Notes: generated by a model from the letters alone, not told the origin. DNA of 19,812 nt from JBBRFH01 sp038224615 (GCA_038224615.1 JBBRFH010000025.1:1-19812); one strand, 5' to 3'; positions 7,000 through 14,676 are shown, counted from the stretch's first letter. A program made the numbers and translations.

Positions 7000-7821
7000 A
7001 TGGCGGTTTTGCGACGATCGGTACTGCCCGGCTTCAGGCTGTCGCTGGGATACACTGTCTTTTATCTCTCCTTGATGGTGCTGATCCCGCTGGGTGCGCT
7101 GGTCGTGAAAAGCGGCACGCTGAGCTGGCACGATTTCTACACCACCGTCACCGACGATTTTGTCATCTCCGCCTACAAGCTGTCCCTCGGCGCGTCCCTC
7201 GCGGCGGCGGCCATCAACGGCGTGATGGGCCTGCTCGTCGCGTGGGTGCTGGTGCGGTATCGCTTCCCCGGTCGGAAGATTTTCGACGCCATCGTCGATC
7301 TCCCCTTCGCCCTCCCCACCGCCGTCGCGGGCATTACCTTTGCCGACATCTTCGCGACCAACACCTGGCTCAACGCCTACGGCAACGACTGGTATCGCGT
7401 CACGCTCGTGCTCATCTTCGTCGGACTTCCCTTCGTCATCCGCACCGTTCAGCCCGTCCTGCAGGATTGGGACACCGAGACCGAGCAGGCCGCGATGAGC
7501 CTCGGCGCCGGGCCGGTCACCATCTTCCGCCGCGTGATCTTTCCCGTGCTTTTCCCTGCGTGGATCAGCGGCGTGGCGCTGGCGTTCGCGCGATGCGTGG
7601 GCGAGTACGGATCGGTGATCTTTGTCTCCGGTAACATCCCCGGCAAAAGCCAGATCGTTCCGCAGCTCATCATCGAAAAGCTTTATCTCCCGCCCGATGA
7701 GAACGGCGTCACAGGCGTCGCGCATGCGACTTCCATCGGCCTGGTGCTGCTGCTGATCTCGCTGTCGATCCTGCTGGTGCTCAACGCCATCGACTATCTC
7801 AGCCGGAGGCACGACCGATGA
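7000..7821 (+). CDS. cysT: Sulfate ABC transporter permease CysT (CysU)
   Basis: This 273-residue inner-membrane protein is one half of the sulfate channel. It has about six hydrophobic segments, at roughly residues 17-37, 60-85, 100-120, 133-150, 187-210 and 245-265. The EAA loop that contacts the CysA ATPase is TEQAAMSLGAGPVTIFRRVI (161-180). DLPFALPTAVAG (100-111) and the GEYGSVIFVSGN motif (201-212) are typical of CysT. Length agrees with E. coli CysT (277). AGGAG precedes the ATG. The stop codon overlaps the cysW start in ATGA, so translation is probably coupled. Confidence 0.93.
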   Translation: MAVLRRSVLPGFRLSLGYTVFYLSLMVLIPLGALVVKSGTLSWHDFYTTVTDDFVISAYKLSLGASLAAAAINGVMGLLVAWVLVRYRFPGRKIFDAIVDLPFALPTAVAGITFADIFATNTWLNAYGNDWYRVTLVLIFVGLPFVIRTVQPVLQDWDTETEQAAMSLGAGPVTIFRRVIFPVLFPAWISGVALAFARCVGEYGSVIFVSGNIPGKSQIVPQLIIEKLYLPPDENGVTGVAHATSIGLVLLLISLSILLVLNAIDYLSRRHDR

Positions 7822-8873
7822 AGTCCCCCACGCCAACACCCCTGAGCGATGCGCACGGCTTGCCTCGACACCTCCGTCGGCCGGGCAGCGTCGTGGTGCA
7901 GTGGTCGCTCACGCTCATCGTCGTCCTGTTCCTCAGCGCGTTCATCATCTGGCCGGTGGTCAATGTCTTCCGCGGCGCGTTCTCCAAAGGCGTCGACCAG
8001 TACGTCAAGACCTTCTACGTCCCCACACCTGCCGACACGTCCACGCTTTCGCGCGCCGAGAAACGGCAGCTCGCCAAGGACCAGTCGCAGGCCGAGCGCA
8101 CGCGAGAAGCCGTCATGATGACAGTCTCGGTCGCGGCGATTGTCGTGCCGCTCAACACCATCTTCGGCATCGCCGCCGCGTGGGCGATCACCAAGTTCAA
8201 GTTCCGCGGCAAGACGCTGCTGATCTCGCTGATCGACCTGCCCTTCTCGGTTTCTCCCGTTGTGTCGGGGCTGATCTTCGTGCTGCTGATGGGCCGCGTC
8301 GGCATTTTCGGCGACTGGGCGACGCATCTGAATTGGCCGTGGCCGTGGTCGGCGTATTGGCGCGGGTTTGATGTGTCGTGGTTCCCGATCGGCTTTGCCG
8401 AGTGGAAACAGGGCGTGATCTTCACTCCGCTGGCGACGGCGCTGGCGTCCGCGTTCGTCACCTTCCCGTTCGTCGCCCGCTCGCTGATCCCGCTGATGGC
8501 CAGCCAGGGCGTCGAGCAGGAGCAGGCCGCGTTGACGCTCGGCGCCAAGGGCCGACAGATGTTCTTCCGCGTGACGCTCCCCGCCATCAAGTGGGGACTG
8601 ATCTACGGCGTCATCCTCTGCACCGCACGCGCGGTCGGTGAGTTCGGCGCCGTCTCGGTCGTCTCCGGCAATACCAACGCCAACGACACCATGCCGCTCC
8701 GCATCGAAAAGATCTGGCAATCGTACAACACGCAGCAGGCCTTCTCGCTGGCGTCGCTGCTGGCCACCGTGTCGGTCGCGACGCTGCTGTTAAAAATTTT
8801 CGTCGACCGCAAGAAGGCCCAGCAGAGCCTGGAAACCTCGCCCGGCAAGACCGCCCAAGGAGCCGTCAAGTGA
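7818..8873 (+). CDS. cysW: Sulfate ABC transporter permease CysW, enlarged form
   Basis: This is the partner permease of CysT. Family marks are IDLPFSVSPVVSGL (139-152), the EAA loop EQEQAALTLGAKGRQMFFRV (233-252) and GEFGAVSVVSGN. At 351 residues it is about 60 longer than E. coli CysW (291). The extra length is in two places. One is a hydrophilic, helix-prone stretch after the first membrane segment (about residues 57-97, with LSRAEKRQLAKDQSQAERTR). The other is a tryptophan-rich insert at about 160-200 (NWPWPWSAYW). Both should lie in loops; the first is expected on the periplasmic side, where it might meet Sbp. It overlaps cysT (ATGA) and cysA (GTGA) by four bases each. Confidence 0.93.
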   Translation: MKSPTPTPLSDAHGLPRHLRRPGSVVVQWSLTLIVVLFLSAFIIWPVVNVFRGAFSKGVDQYVKTFYVPTPADTSTLSRAEKRQLAKDQSQAERTREAVMMTVSVAAIVVPLNTIFGIAAAWAITKFKFRGKTLLISLIDLPFSVSPVVSGLIFVLLMGRVGIFGDWATHLNWPWPWSAYWRGFDVSWFPIGFAEWKQGVIFTPLATALASAFVTFPFVARSLIPLMASQGVEQEQAALTLGAKGRQMFFRVTLPAIKWGLIYGVILCTARAVGEFGAVSVVSGNTNANDTMPLRIEKIWQSYNTQQAFSLASLLATVSVATLLLKIFVDRKKAQQSLETSPGKTAQGAVK

Positions 8874-9874
8874 GCATTGAAGTCAAACATATCACCAAGA
8901 CCTTCGGCCAGTTCACCGCGCTCAAGGACGTGAACCTGCGCATCGAAACCGGCGAACTCGTCGCGTTGCTCGGGCCCAGCGGGTCGGGCAAGACCACGCT
9001 CCTGCGCATCATCGCCGGGCTTGAACTGCCCAACCCCGGCGAAGGCGAGATCAGCTTCTTCGACGAGAGCGTCGGCGATCAGCACGTCTCCCGCCGCAAG
9101 GTCGGCTTCGTCTTCCAGCACTACGCGCTGTTTCGCACCATGACGGTTTTCGAGAACGTCGCGTTCGGTCTGCGCGTGCGCCCGTGGAAATCCCGCCCGT
9201 CGCGCTCCGAGATTCGCGATCGCGTCGAGCACCTCCTCAAGCTCGTCCAGCTCGAAGGCCTCGCCCAGCGCTACCCCCAGCAACTCTCGGGCGGACAGCG
9301 CCAGCGCGTCGCACTCGCCCGCGCGCTGGCGGTCGAGCCGAAGGTGCTGTTGCTCGACGAACCGTTCGGCGCCCTCGATGCCAAGGTCCGTCGCGAGCTG
9401 CGCCGATGGCTGCGGCACCTGCACGACGACGTCGGCATCACCAGCGTCTTCGTCACCCACGACCAGGAAGAAGCGCTCGAGGTCGCCGACCGGATCGCCA
9501 TCCTCAACGCCGGCAAAGTCGAGCAGATCGGCACGCCTGAGGAAGTTTACGAGAAGCCGGTCAGTCCGTTCGTCCTGCAGTTCCTCGGCAACGTCAATCT
9601 CTTCCACGGCCGCACCACCAAGCAGTACGTCCGCCCGCACGATGTCGTGCTCGTCGCCGACGCCACCGGCCCGGATTCGATTCCCGCCGAGGTTGAGCAC
9701 GTCGCCTTCTCCGGCGCCCGCGTCGCGGTCATGCTGAAGCGCAAGGACAACGGCACGATCCTCGAAGCCGAAGTCCCCCGCGAGCGCCACCTCGCGTTGG
9801 GCCTGCACCGGGGACAGACGGTCTACGTGGATGTGAAGGAATCCCGCACATTCGAGGGCGATTACTCGATCTGA
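8870..9874 (+). CDS. cysA: Sulfate/thiosulfate ABC transporter ATP-binding protein
   Basis: This 334-residue ATPase powers sulfate uptake at the cytoplasmic face of CysTW. It has Walker A GPSGSGKT (35-42), Q-loop Gln83 in VFQHYALF, the ABC signature LSGGQ (139-143), Walker B LLLDEP (160-165) and switch His197 in VTHD. SIEVKHITKTFG at the N-terminus and FLGNVNLFHGR before the C-terminal regulatory (TOBE-like) domain are typical of CysA. The start is GTG, sharing GTGA with the cysW stop. It is the last gene of the operon. No plus-strand terminator with a T-run is seen directly after it. Confidence 0.94.
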   Translation: MSIEVKHITKTFGQFTALKDVNLRIETGELVALLGPSGSGKTTLLRIIAGLELPNPGEGEISFFDESVGDQHVSRRKVGFVFQHYALFRTMTVFENVAFGLRVRPWKSRPSRSEIRDRVEHLLKLVQLEGLAQRYPQQLSGGQRQRVALARALAVEPKVLLLDEPFGALDAKVRRELRRWLRHLHDDVGITSVFVTHDQEEALEVADRIAILNAGKVEQIGTPEEVYEKPVSPFVLQFLGNVNLFHGRTTKQYVRPHDVVLVADATGPDSIPAEVEHVAFSGARVAVMLKRKDNGTILEAEVPRERHLALGLHRGQTVYVDVKESRTFEGDYSI

Positions 9875-10367
9875 TGCAGAATGACCAATGAATAATGACC
9901 TTCGCGTTCATCGATCCGATCGCGTGCCGGCCCGCGTTGACTTGGTCGTGGCGGACGTCTAAAGCCATCAGTCGGCAAAAAAATGAAGGGCCGGCGTCCC
10001 GCAGAGCGGAAACGCCGACCCGCCGAAGGAACGACGAGGGTGGCGATGCGATACGGCTGACATCGCCTCGCCGTACACGTCGCAAAACGCGCACGGCTTG
10101 AAGAACTGCTTGAACCCGCGTCGATTCCTCTATTTCGTAACCCATCACATCGGTTCTGCCGCGGACCGGTCCATCTGCGTGAGTCTCGCACGTCCGACTG
10201 AACCGCGTCTGAGCGTGCCATGAAATCGAGCTAATCAGACGGAATTGTGCGGATGAATCGCTATTTATCCCCCTTTCACGCACGGCTCACCCCCAACGGC
10301 GATTATCCCGCAAGGCATTCAGGGGAATGGCCTTCACGGATGAAGTAACTAGAAGCCGGAGCACGAC
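9875..10367. other. Intergenic region with structured elements and no recognised gene
   Basis: This stretch of about 490 bases separates cysA from the DUF892 gene. It starts with a short reiterated motif (AATGACC AATGAATAATGACC, 9885-9898). It holds a strong minus-oriented terminator-like hairpin (9977-10021), a 7-base stem GGCGATG/CATCGCC (10042-10048 with 10061-10067) and a 10-base perfect palindrome GGACCGGTCC (10163-10172). The minus-strand open frames here overlap cysA and have no family resemblance, so they are not called. The plus-strand promoter of the DUF892 gene should lie towards the right end. Confidence 0.5.
9977..10021 (-). terminator. Terminator-like hairpin reading leftward, no gene in front of it
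   Basis: GGG.CGGCGT (9988-9997) pairs with ACGCCG.CCC (10012-10021), allowing one mismatch. An inner stem CCGC/GCGG pairs 9999-10002 with 10006-10009 around an AGA loop. On the plus strand seven A residues (9977-9983) precede it. On the minus strand the hairpin is therefore followed, four bases on, by a run of seven T residues, as in a Rho-independent terminator. It could still serve weakly as a bidirectional end for the sulfate operon, about 110 bases from the cysA stop. Confidence 0.55.
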
Positions 10368-10904
10368 ATGCAACAGCCTGCGTTTGACTTGATGACCCGG
10401 GTACGATGGACCGTTCAGGCCCTCTACGTTCGCCAACACGCCATTGTGGCCGTGCTTTCGAGCGTCATGCCCCGGGTGGATGACGGTGATTTATCCGATG
10501 TGCTCCGGCGCCATTTGGGCGAGACTCGCGTGCAGATTCGTCGACTCCGATGCGTCGGTCAGATTCTGGAGCTCGATTTCGCCGACCTCGACGATCTCCA
10601 GACGCTTGACGAGTTGCGATCGTTTGCCCATGACCTGGCCCAGGGGCTGCTTCACGGCAGCATCGACGCTGTCGCGATCAAGGCGCTGATGAAGCTTGCC
10701 GTCGTCGAACACGGCCTGTACAGCTACGCTCGCACCGTGTGCCAGGATACGGCCGAGTGGGAGATCGCCGGTCTTCTGCTGGCGAGCGAAGAAGAAGAAG
10801 AGCGCTTTGTCGCGGACCTCAGCGCCCTCGCCGAACGTGAAAGCCTTGGACTGGAACTGGCGATGACGGAATCGGTCCGTGAATCGGAATCCTTCTCTTT
10901 CTGA
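10368..10904 (+). CDS. Ferritin-like DUF892 (YciE/YciF-type) protein
   Basis: This 178-residue, mostly helical protein shows the layout of DUF892: LTRVRWTVQALYVRQHAIVAVL-like first helix, then LRRHLGETRVQIRRLRCV (46-63), a linker, and a third helix with AVVEHGLYSYARTVCQ. A fourth helix follows (ASEEEEERFVADLSALAE). The helix pattern with HLxET and VEHGxYxY is the di-iron-like signature of the family, although the first metal-ligand positions look degenerate. DUF892 proteins accumulate under osmotic or general stress; their chemistry is not settled. GGAG is present six bases before the ATG. It opens a cluster with YqjD-like and holin-like genes, which fits a stress-response role. Confidence 0.65.
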   Translation: MQQPAFDLMTRVRWTVQALYVRQHAIVAVLSSVMPRVDDGDLSDVLRRHLGETRVQIRRLRCVGQILELDFADLDDLQTLDELRSFAHDLAQGLLHGSIDAVAIKALMKLAVVEHGLYSYARTVCQDTAEWEIAGLLLASEEEEERFVADLSALAERESLGLELAMTESVRESESFSF

Positions 10905-11090
10905 ATCCGCGCGGGTCGGGGCCGCCTCGCTCATGATTCGTGGGGATTCGTTCGCATTCCGGTTCTCCGCTCGCGGACCGTAAAAGACGCCTACGATCAT
11001 GTAACGCGTTTTTCATCGGGGTTTTAGCACCCGTTTGGATTGCGCTGCGAATACTTTGAAAGTCGAACGGAACTCAAAAAGGAGATCGAT

Positions 11091-11420
11091 ATGTCAGCCT
11101 CAGACCGAATGGATCGTCAAGTGGAAGCCGGTAAGGAAGCCATCGCCGGCGCTGGAGAACACATCTCTCAGTTGAAGGACGACGCCGCACGCGTCGCCAG
11201 CCGCGCCGCTGAAGTCGGCCGGGCCGGTGTGGAAGCGGCCCGCGAGAAGTACGAGGAAGGCAAAGAAGCCCTTCACGATGTCGCCGACCGCGTTCGCACC
11301 CAGAGCAAGGACGCATTCGCGCATATCCAGGAGCACATCGAAGAGAACCCGCTCCAGGCGATCGCCATCGCCGCAGGCGTAGGTGTGCTCGTGGGGCTGC
11401 TGCTTCGCGGCAAGCATTGA
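11091..11420 (+). CDS. YqjD/ElaB-like DUF883 membrane-anchored protein
   Basis: This 109-residue protein has a long amphipathic, Ala/Glu/Lys/Arg-rich helical part (residues 1-80, coiled-coil-like). It ends with ENPLQAIAIAAGVGVLVGLLLRG (85-107), the glycine-containing single membrane segment diagnostic of the family. E. coli YqjD and ElaB are stationary-phase inner-membrane proteins that bind ribosomes through their N-terminal part. The frame is open back to 11040, but the ATG at 11091 has a near-perfect AAGGAG six bases upstream and gives the usual length. A strong hairpin follows the stop before the holin-like gene. Confidence 0.82.
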   Translation: MSASDRMDRQVEAGKEAIAGAGEHISQLKDDAARVASRAAEVGRAGVEAAREKYEEGKEALHDVADRVRTQSKDAFAHIQEHIEENPLQAIAIAAGVGVLVGLLLRGKH

Positions 11421-11435
11421 GCGAACGAATCTGCA

Positions 11436-11503
11436 GACGAACGGCCGGCTTTCATCAGACCTGATGGGACCGGCCGTTCGTCACTACGCACCTGGGAGTG
11501 CGT
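11436..11503 (+). other. Pair of strong hairpins between the DUF883 and holin-like genes
   Basis: A 13-base perfect inverted repeat pairs 11436-11448 with 11470-11482 (GACGAACGGCCGG and its complement). Inside its loop CATCAG/CTGATG form a second stem. A few bases later ACGCAC (11486-11491) pairs with GTGCGT (11498-11503). Neither is followed by a T-run. The first could end transcription partially or protect the DUF883 mRNA from 3' decay. Both lie within 115 bases between two same-strand genes. Confidence 0.6.
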
Positions 11504-11532
11504 CTTAAGCACACATCCGGAAGGAACGCGCC

Positions 11533-11991
11533 GTGGAAGCACTCACCAAGCTGGCCCTCGCGGCCGTTGATCTGGCCGAGGCCGAACTCGCAAGCCTGCA
11601 ACGCGGGACCATCCGCCTGGCCATCGCTATCGCGGCGGTCTTTGGCGGCGCTGTTCTCGTGATTGCCGGTGTCTGGCTGCTGCTCTGGTCGGCCTATCGC
11701 GGACTCCAAGCCCTGATCGGCCCCATCGGGGCACTCGCGATCACCGGCGCACTGTTTGCCCTCATTGGCGGAACACTCGTCCTGCTGGCGTGGAAACGCA
11801 TCAGCAGCAAGGGATCGCCTACTAACGCCGGGCCAAGGCAGCCTTCGGACGTTTCATCGGATAAACGCGCCGCAGAATCGGCCGCCCGCAAGCGTGAGCA
11901 AGAGGCCGCCTTCGCCGAAGGACGCACACCGAAGACAACTTCAGCCGCAGGAACCAACGATGACCCATCCTCCCTCCGCATTGCCTCATGA
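11533..11991 (+). CDS. Holin-X-like (phage holin family) small membrane protein
   Basis: This 152-residue protein has an N-terminal amphipathic helix (ALTKLALAAVDLAEAELASL), two hydrophobic segments at about 28-54 and 64-88, then a hydrophilic Ala/Lys/Glu/Arg-rich tail to the end. This is the layout of the bacterial 'phage holin family' / holin-X proteins (PF07332), which commonly sit next to DUF883/YqjD genes. They are chromosomal envelope proteins, not evidence of prophage. The start is GTG with GGAAGGAA upstream. The last 32 bases overlap the next gene in another frame. Confidence 0.7.
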   Translation: MEALTKLALAAVDLAEAELASLQRGTIRLAIAIAAVFGGAVLVIAGVWLLLWSAYRGLQALIGPIGALAITGALFALIGGTLVLLAWKRISSKGSPTNAGPRQPSDVSSDKRAAESAARKREQEAAFAEGRTPKTTSAAGTNDDPSSLRIAS

Positions 11992-12301
11992 ACAGCGGCT
12001 GCGTGACGCCAAGGCCCGGCTGCTGTCGCACTCGCGGGAGCTTAGTCCGCTAAAATTCGTGCAAAAGCACCCTTTCGTCAGCGTCGGCGCGACCGCCGCC
12101 ACCACGATGTTGCTTACCGCAGTGGCGATGTCAGATTCTGCGCGCAAGGCGACGGGGTCGGCTGTCGGTGCGGTGGGCAAACCGACGACCAAGGGCCTGA
12201 TCGACCTGGCAACGAAGATCGCAACGCTCTACATGACCACCCACGCAGCCGCGGCCACCCACCCCAAGCCGCAGACGGAAAACGGACATGCCGTGGATTG
12301 A
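11960..12301 (+). CDS. Small membrane protein of unknown function
   Basis: This 113-residue protein was not recognised as a named family. It has a basic N-terminal region (EQRLRDAKARLLSHSRELSP), then KHPFVSVGATAATTMLLTAV (36-55), a likely membrane segment. Its pattern, a proline-headed, glycine-containing hydrophobic stretch, resembles the C-terminal anchor of the DUF883 protein two genes upstream. The C-terminal half is Ala/Thr-rich. AGGA precedes the ATG. It overlaps the holin-like gene by 32 bases and the AI-2E-type gene by 14, so the three are almost certainly translated from one mRNA. That overlap is the main support for it being real. Confidence 0.65.
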   Translation: MTHPPSALPHEQRLRDAKARLLSHSRELSPLKFVQKHPFVSVGATAATTMLLTAVAMSDSARKATGSAVGAVGKPTTKGLIDLATKIATLYMTTHAAAATHPKPQTENGHAVD

Positions 12302-14075
12302 GCCGCTTACCCGCCGCGCCGCATGGATCACCATCGCCGCCGTCGTCGTTGTGTTTCTCGCCACCGCGAGCCACTTCGTCATCCCGCTGGCGATGTCCAT
12401 CCTGCTGGCGTTTCTCCTCTCCCCGCTGGTACGCCGGCTGGGCAAGCTCTTTCATTCGCGCCTGCTCGCGGTCATTGTCACCTGCACGTTTGCGTTCGCT
12501 GTCCTGACTGCGGGCAGCCTCGTCGTGATCTATCAACACGCAGATTTCGCCAACGAACAGCCCAAGTACCGGCACACCATCGCCCAGAAGAACGTCAGCC
12601 TACGCGACGCCAGCCGAGGTCCGTTCAGCAGGTTCACGGGTGCCCTGAGCGACATTAAGCACGATGTCGAAGCTACCACCACGCAGGTTAGCGACGCCGC
12701 AGCAGATCTGCCCACGCCCATCGTCCGCGTCATCGACGGCTCCGAAGACAGCACCACCGCACTTGCCTCCCTTGCCGCAGCCGGGGCACTTGTGGTGCCC
12801 TTTGTCGAACCCGCCGCCATGTTCGCGGTGGTCTGCGTGCTGGTCGTTTTTCTCCTCATTTATTCCGAAGATATTCGCGATCGCGTGATGGTTCTCGCCG
12901 GTGCCCAGCAGATGAGCATTACCACGCAGGCGTTGGAAGATGCCGCCAAGCGCATCGGGCATTACCTGCTCATGCAGGCGATCGTCAATTCATTCTTCGG
13001 CGGCGCGGTCGCGATCGGGTTGATGGTTATCGGAGTCCCCAACGGGTTCCTGCTTGGCTTGCTCGCCGGCGTGCTGCGGTTCATCCCTGTCGTCGGGGTG
13101 TGGATCGGCGCGCTGCTGCCCCTGTTGCTCTCGGTCGCGGTCTTCGATCGCTGGACCCCGGTCGTCGAAGTCGCCGCGCTCTATCTCGTCCTCGAAGCGA
13201 TCACCAACTTCGCCGTCGAGCCTCGCCTCTATGGCTCGGGCACGGGCCTTTCCGGGATGGCCGTCCTCGTTTGTATTATGTTCTGGACCTGGATCTGGGG
13301 CCCGATCGGCCTGCTGCTGGCCGTGCCGATCACCGTCTGCCTCGTGGTGATGGGCAAGTACGTCGAGCCGATGCGCGCTTTCTACATTGTGCTCGGAGAT
13401 GAGCCCGTGCTCGATGGCGAGCGTCGGCTTTACCATCGTCTGATGACCGGCGATTTCTCTGCCGCCGAAACGATCGTCCACCAGGCGACCGCAGACATCG
13501 GAGAGCCTCGCGTCTGCGATGAGTACCTCCTGCCCGTCCTGCACACCGCCCGCGCCGACCACGCGCGCGGCGCGCTCAGCGATGAACGCTACCGCTTTAT
13601 CTGCGACTCGATTACCGGCCTGGGCACTGAGATCGTCGACGTCAAAGCCAACGGCGGCACGATCGCCTGCGCCGGCGTCGAGGATTCCGATCGCCCCGCC
13701 GCCACCCTCGTCTGCATGGCAATCAGCAATGCCACCGGCGAAGTGGTCAGTTCGCTCACCAGTGTGATGACCGGTGAAATCGTCGCGCGGGTCAAGGAAG
13801 ACGGCATCGCGACGCTGGTCCTTGTCTGCACTTCCCCCGAATCCCTCGGGCGTGCCCGTCTGCTCAACAAGGCCCTTCGCACCCGGCTCAGCGGGGTGAA
13901 CATCTACATCGCCGACCTCTCCGGCAACGCGATGGACATCCCCGAAGGCATGGCCGCCGGCGATCCCACCCTCATGCAATCGGTCGGCATCGTCATCGAA
14001 CGCATCCAACAAATGCACCGATCCCAACTCAACGTCACCGGCCGCGCCCCCCAGACGTCGCCGAGCGCGGCGTAA
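12288..14075 (+). CDS. AI-2E-family transporter with soluble C-terminal domain
   Basis: This 595-residue membrane protein has the PF01594 (AI-2E/YdiK/PerM) fold over residues 1-370. Hydrophobic pairs lie at about 12-45 and 60-82, then a periplasmic-type linker (85-165). Five more segments follow at about 170-192, 233-263, 264-285, 293-312 and 325-357. Family signatures are PNGFLLGLLAGVLRFIPVVG (251-270) and AVEPRLYGSGTGLSG (309-323). Residues 370-580 form a cytoplasmic part. A helical section (GERRLYHRLMTGDFSAAETI, DEYLLPVLHTARAD) precedes an alpha/beta section. The order recalls the helical cap and Rossmann-like fold of B12-binding proteins, but the DxHxxG cobalamin motif is absent. Members export or leak varied solutes; the substrate is unknown. 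It is the last gene of the cluster. Confidence 0.82.
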   Translation: MPWIEPLTRRAAWITIAAVVVVFLATASHFVIPLAMSILLAFLLSPLVRRLGKLFHSRLLAVIVTCTFAFAVLTAGSLVVIYQHADFANEQPKYRHTIAQKNVSLRDASRGPFSRFTGALSDIKHDVEATTTQVSDAAADLPTPIVRVIDGSEDSTTALASLAAAGALVVPFVEPAAMFAVVCVLVVFLLIYSEDIRDRVMVLAGAQQMSITTQALEDAAKRIGHYLLMQAIVNSFFGGAVAIGLMVIGVPNGFLLGLLAGVLRFIPVVGVWIGALLPLLLSVAVFDRWTPVVEVAALYLVLEAITNFAVEPRLYGSGTGLSGMAVLVCIMFWTWIWGPIGLLLAVPITVCLVVMGKYVEPMRAFYIVLGDEPVLDGERRLYHRLMTGDFSAAETIVHQATADIGEPRVCDEYLLPVLHTARADHARGALSDERYRFICDSITGLGTEIVDVKANGGTIACAGVEDSDRPAATLVCMAISNATGEVVSSLTSVMTGEIVARVKEDGIATLVLVCTSPESLGRARLLNKALRTRLSGVNIYIADLSGNAMDIPEGMAAGDPTLMQSVGIVIERIQQMHRSQLNVTGRAPQTSPSAA

Positions 14076-14191
14076 CGCGCGGGTAATGATTGGAAAGCGT
14101 CGAATCTCGAGTGGCATTCGGCATGTGACATTCAAGACTCGACAATCGCTCGCCCATCGAGCCAACAGAAGCGCCGCCGCTCTTTCATCGA

Positions 14192-14431
14192 CTACTCACT
14201 GACGACCCATATCCAAACCGGGCGGGCACCGACGACCACGAACTTCAGATGCGATTTCGACGCCTTCGCATCACCGGTCAGCTTGTAGGTCGTGGCGTCG
14301 TTGGTGATCTGGCGCGGCAGGACGATGTTGCGGCCGATGAACTGGGGCAGATTGTTCGAGGCGCTGGCAACCGAACTCGACAAAGCAGCAGCGGCAAGGA
14401 CGGCAACGAGAATGGTAACACGTGCGAACAT
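14192..14431 (-). CDS. Small secreted protein of unknown function
   Basis: This 79-residue protein starts with MFARVTILVAVLAAAALSSS, a typical signal peptide, with cleavage likely at SVASA-S near residue 24. The mature part is about 55 residues, without cysteines, and ends in FVVVGARPVWIWVVSE. The frame extends 30 codons upstream, but that section is arginine-rich and precedes the signal peptide. The internal ATG, with GGAG a few bases upstream, is therefore preferred. It is convergent with the AI-2E-type gene and divergent from the ispG stump. No family was recognised. Confidence 0.55.
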   Translation of the reverse strand: MFARVTILVAVLAAAALSSSVASASNNLPQFIGRNIVLPRQITNDATTYKLTGDAKASKSHLKFVVVGARPVWIWVVSE

Positions 14432-14676
14432 GATGGCTCCAGTAAGGCAGCGTTCTTCACGCCGTCCATCCCGCAAGCCGCCGGCACTCAGTACCGGATC
14501 CCGACTTGCGACACCTACCAATCGTTTGGCCCCACCAATTCGGTTCCACAGATATTGCCCTGCGGCGATGCGACACGGCCTTCACACCTACCGCGCCTTT
14601 CGCGCGTGGGGCCTGTCGCCGTACTCCGGTCTGCTACCTCCGGACTCCCGCCCTCGGTTGCACCAAAATTAGCGCC
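14432..14676. other. Intergenic region left of the truncated ispG copy
   Basis: These 245 bases lie between the small secreted protein and the ispG stump. They presumably once held the promoter of ispG and that of the secreted protein. No complete promoter pair was identified. Only the last 17 bases (14660-14676) show partial similarity (11 of 17) to the sequence before the intact ispG, around a shared AATTA. Confidence 0.4.

Noticed and set aside
9729..10283. Minus-strand 184-codon frame and a shorter one at 9862-10221 in the gap after cysA
   Set aside because: They overlap the 3' end of cysA, run through the terminator-like hairpin, and have low-complexity Arg/Ser-rich translations. A decayed gene remnant cannot be excluded, but nothing supports a gene.
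11533..11991. Holin-like gene as evidence of a prophage
   Set aside because: No phage structural, lysis or integrase genes are nearby; holin-X-like proteins beside DUF883 genes are ordinary chromosomal genes.
14105..14143. TCGAGT/ACTCGA inverted repeat after the AI-2E-type gene as a terminator
   Set aside because: Only six base pairs around a loop of more than 20 bases, and no T-run.
14600..14676. tRNA ending in CCA before the ispG stump
   Set aside because: No T-arm GGTTCRA motif, anticodon stem or cloverleaf could be formed.
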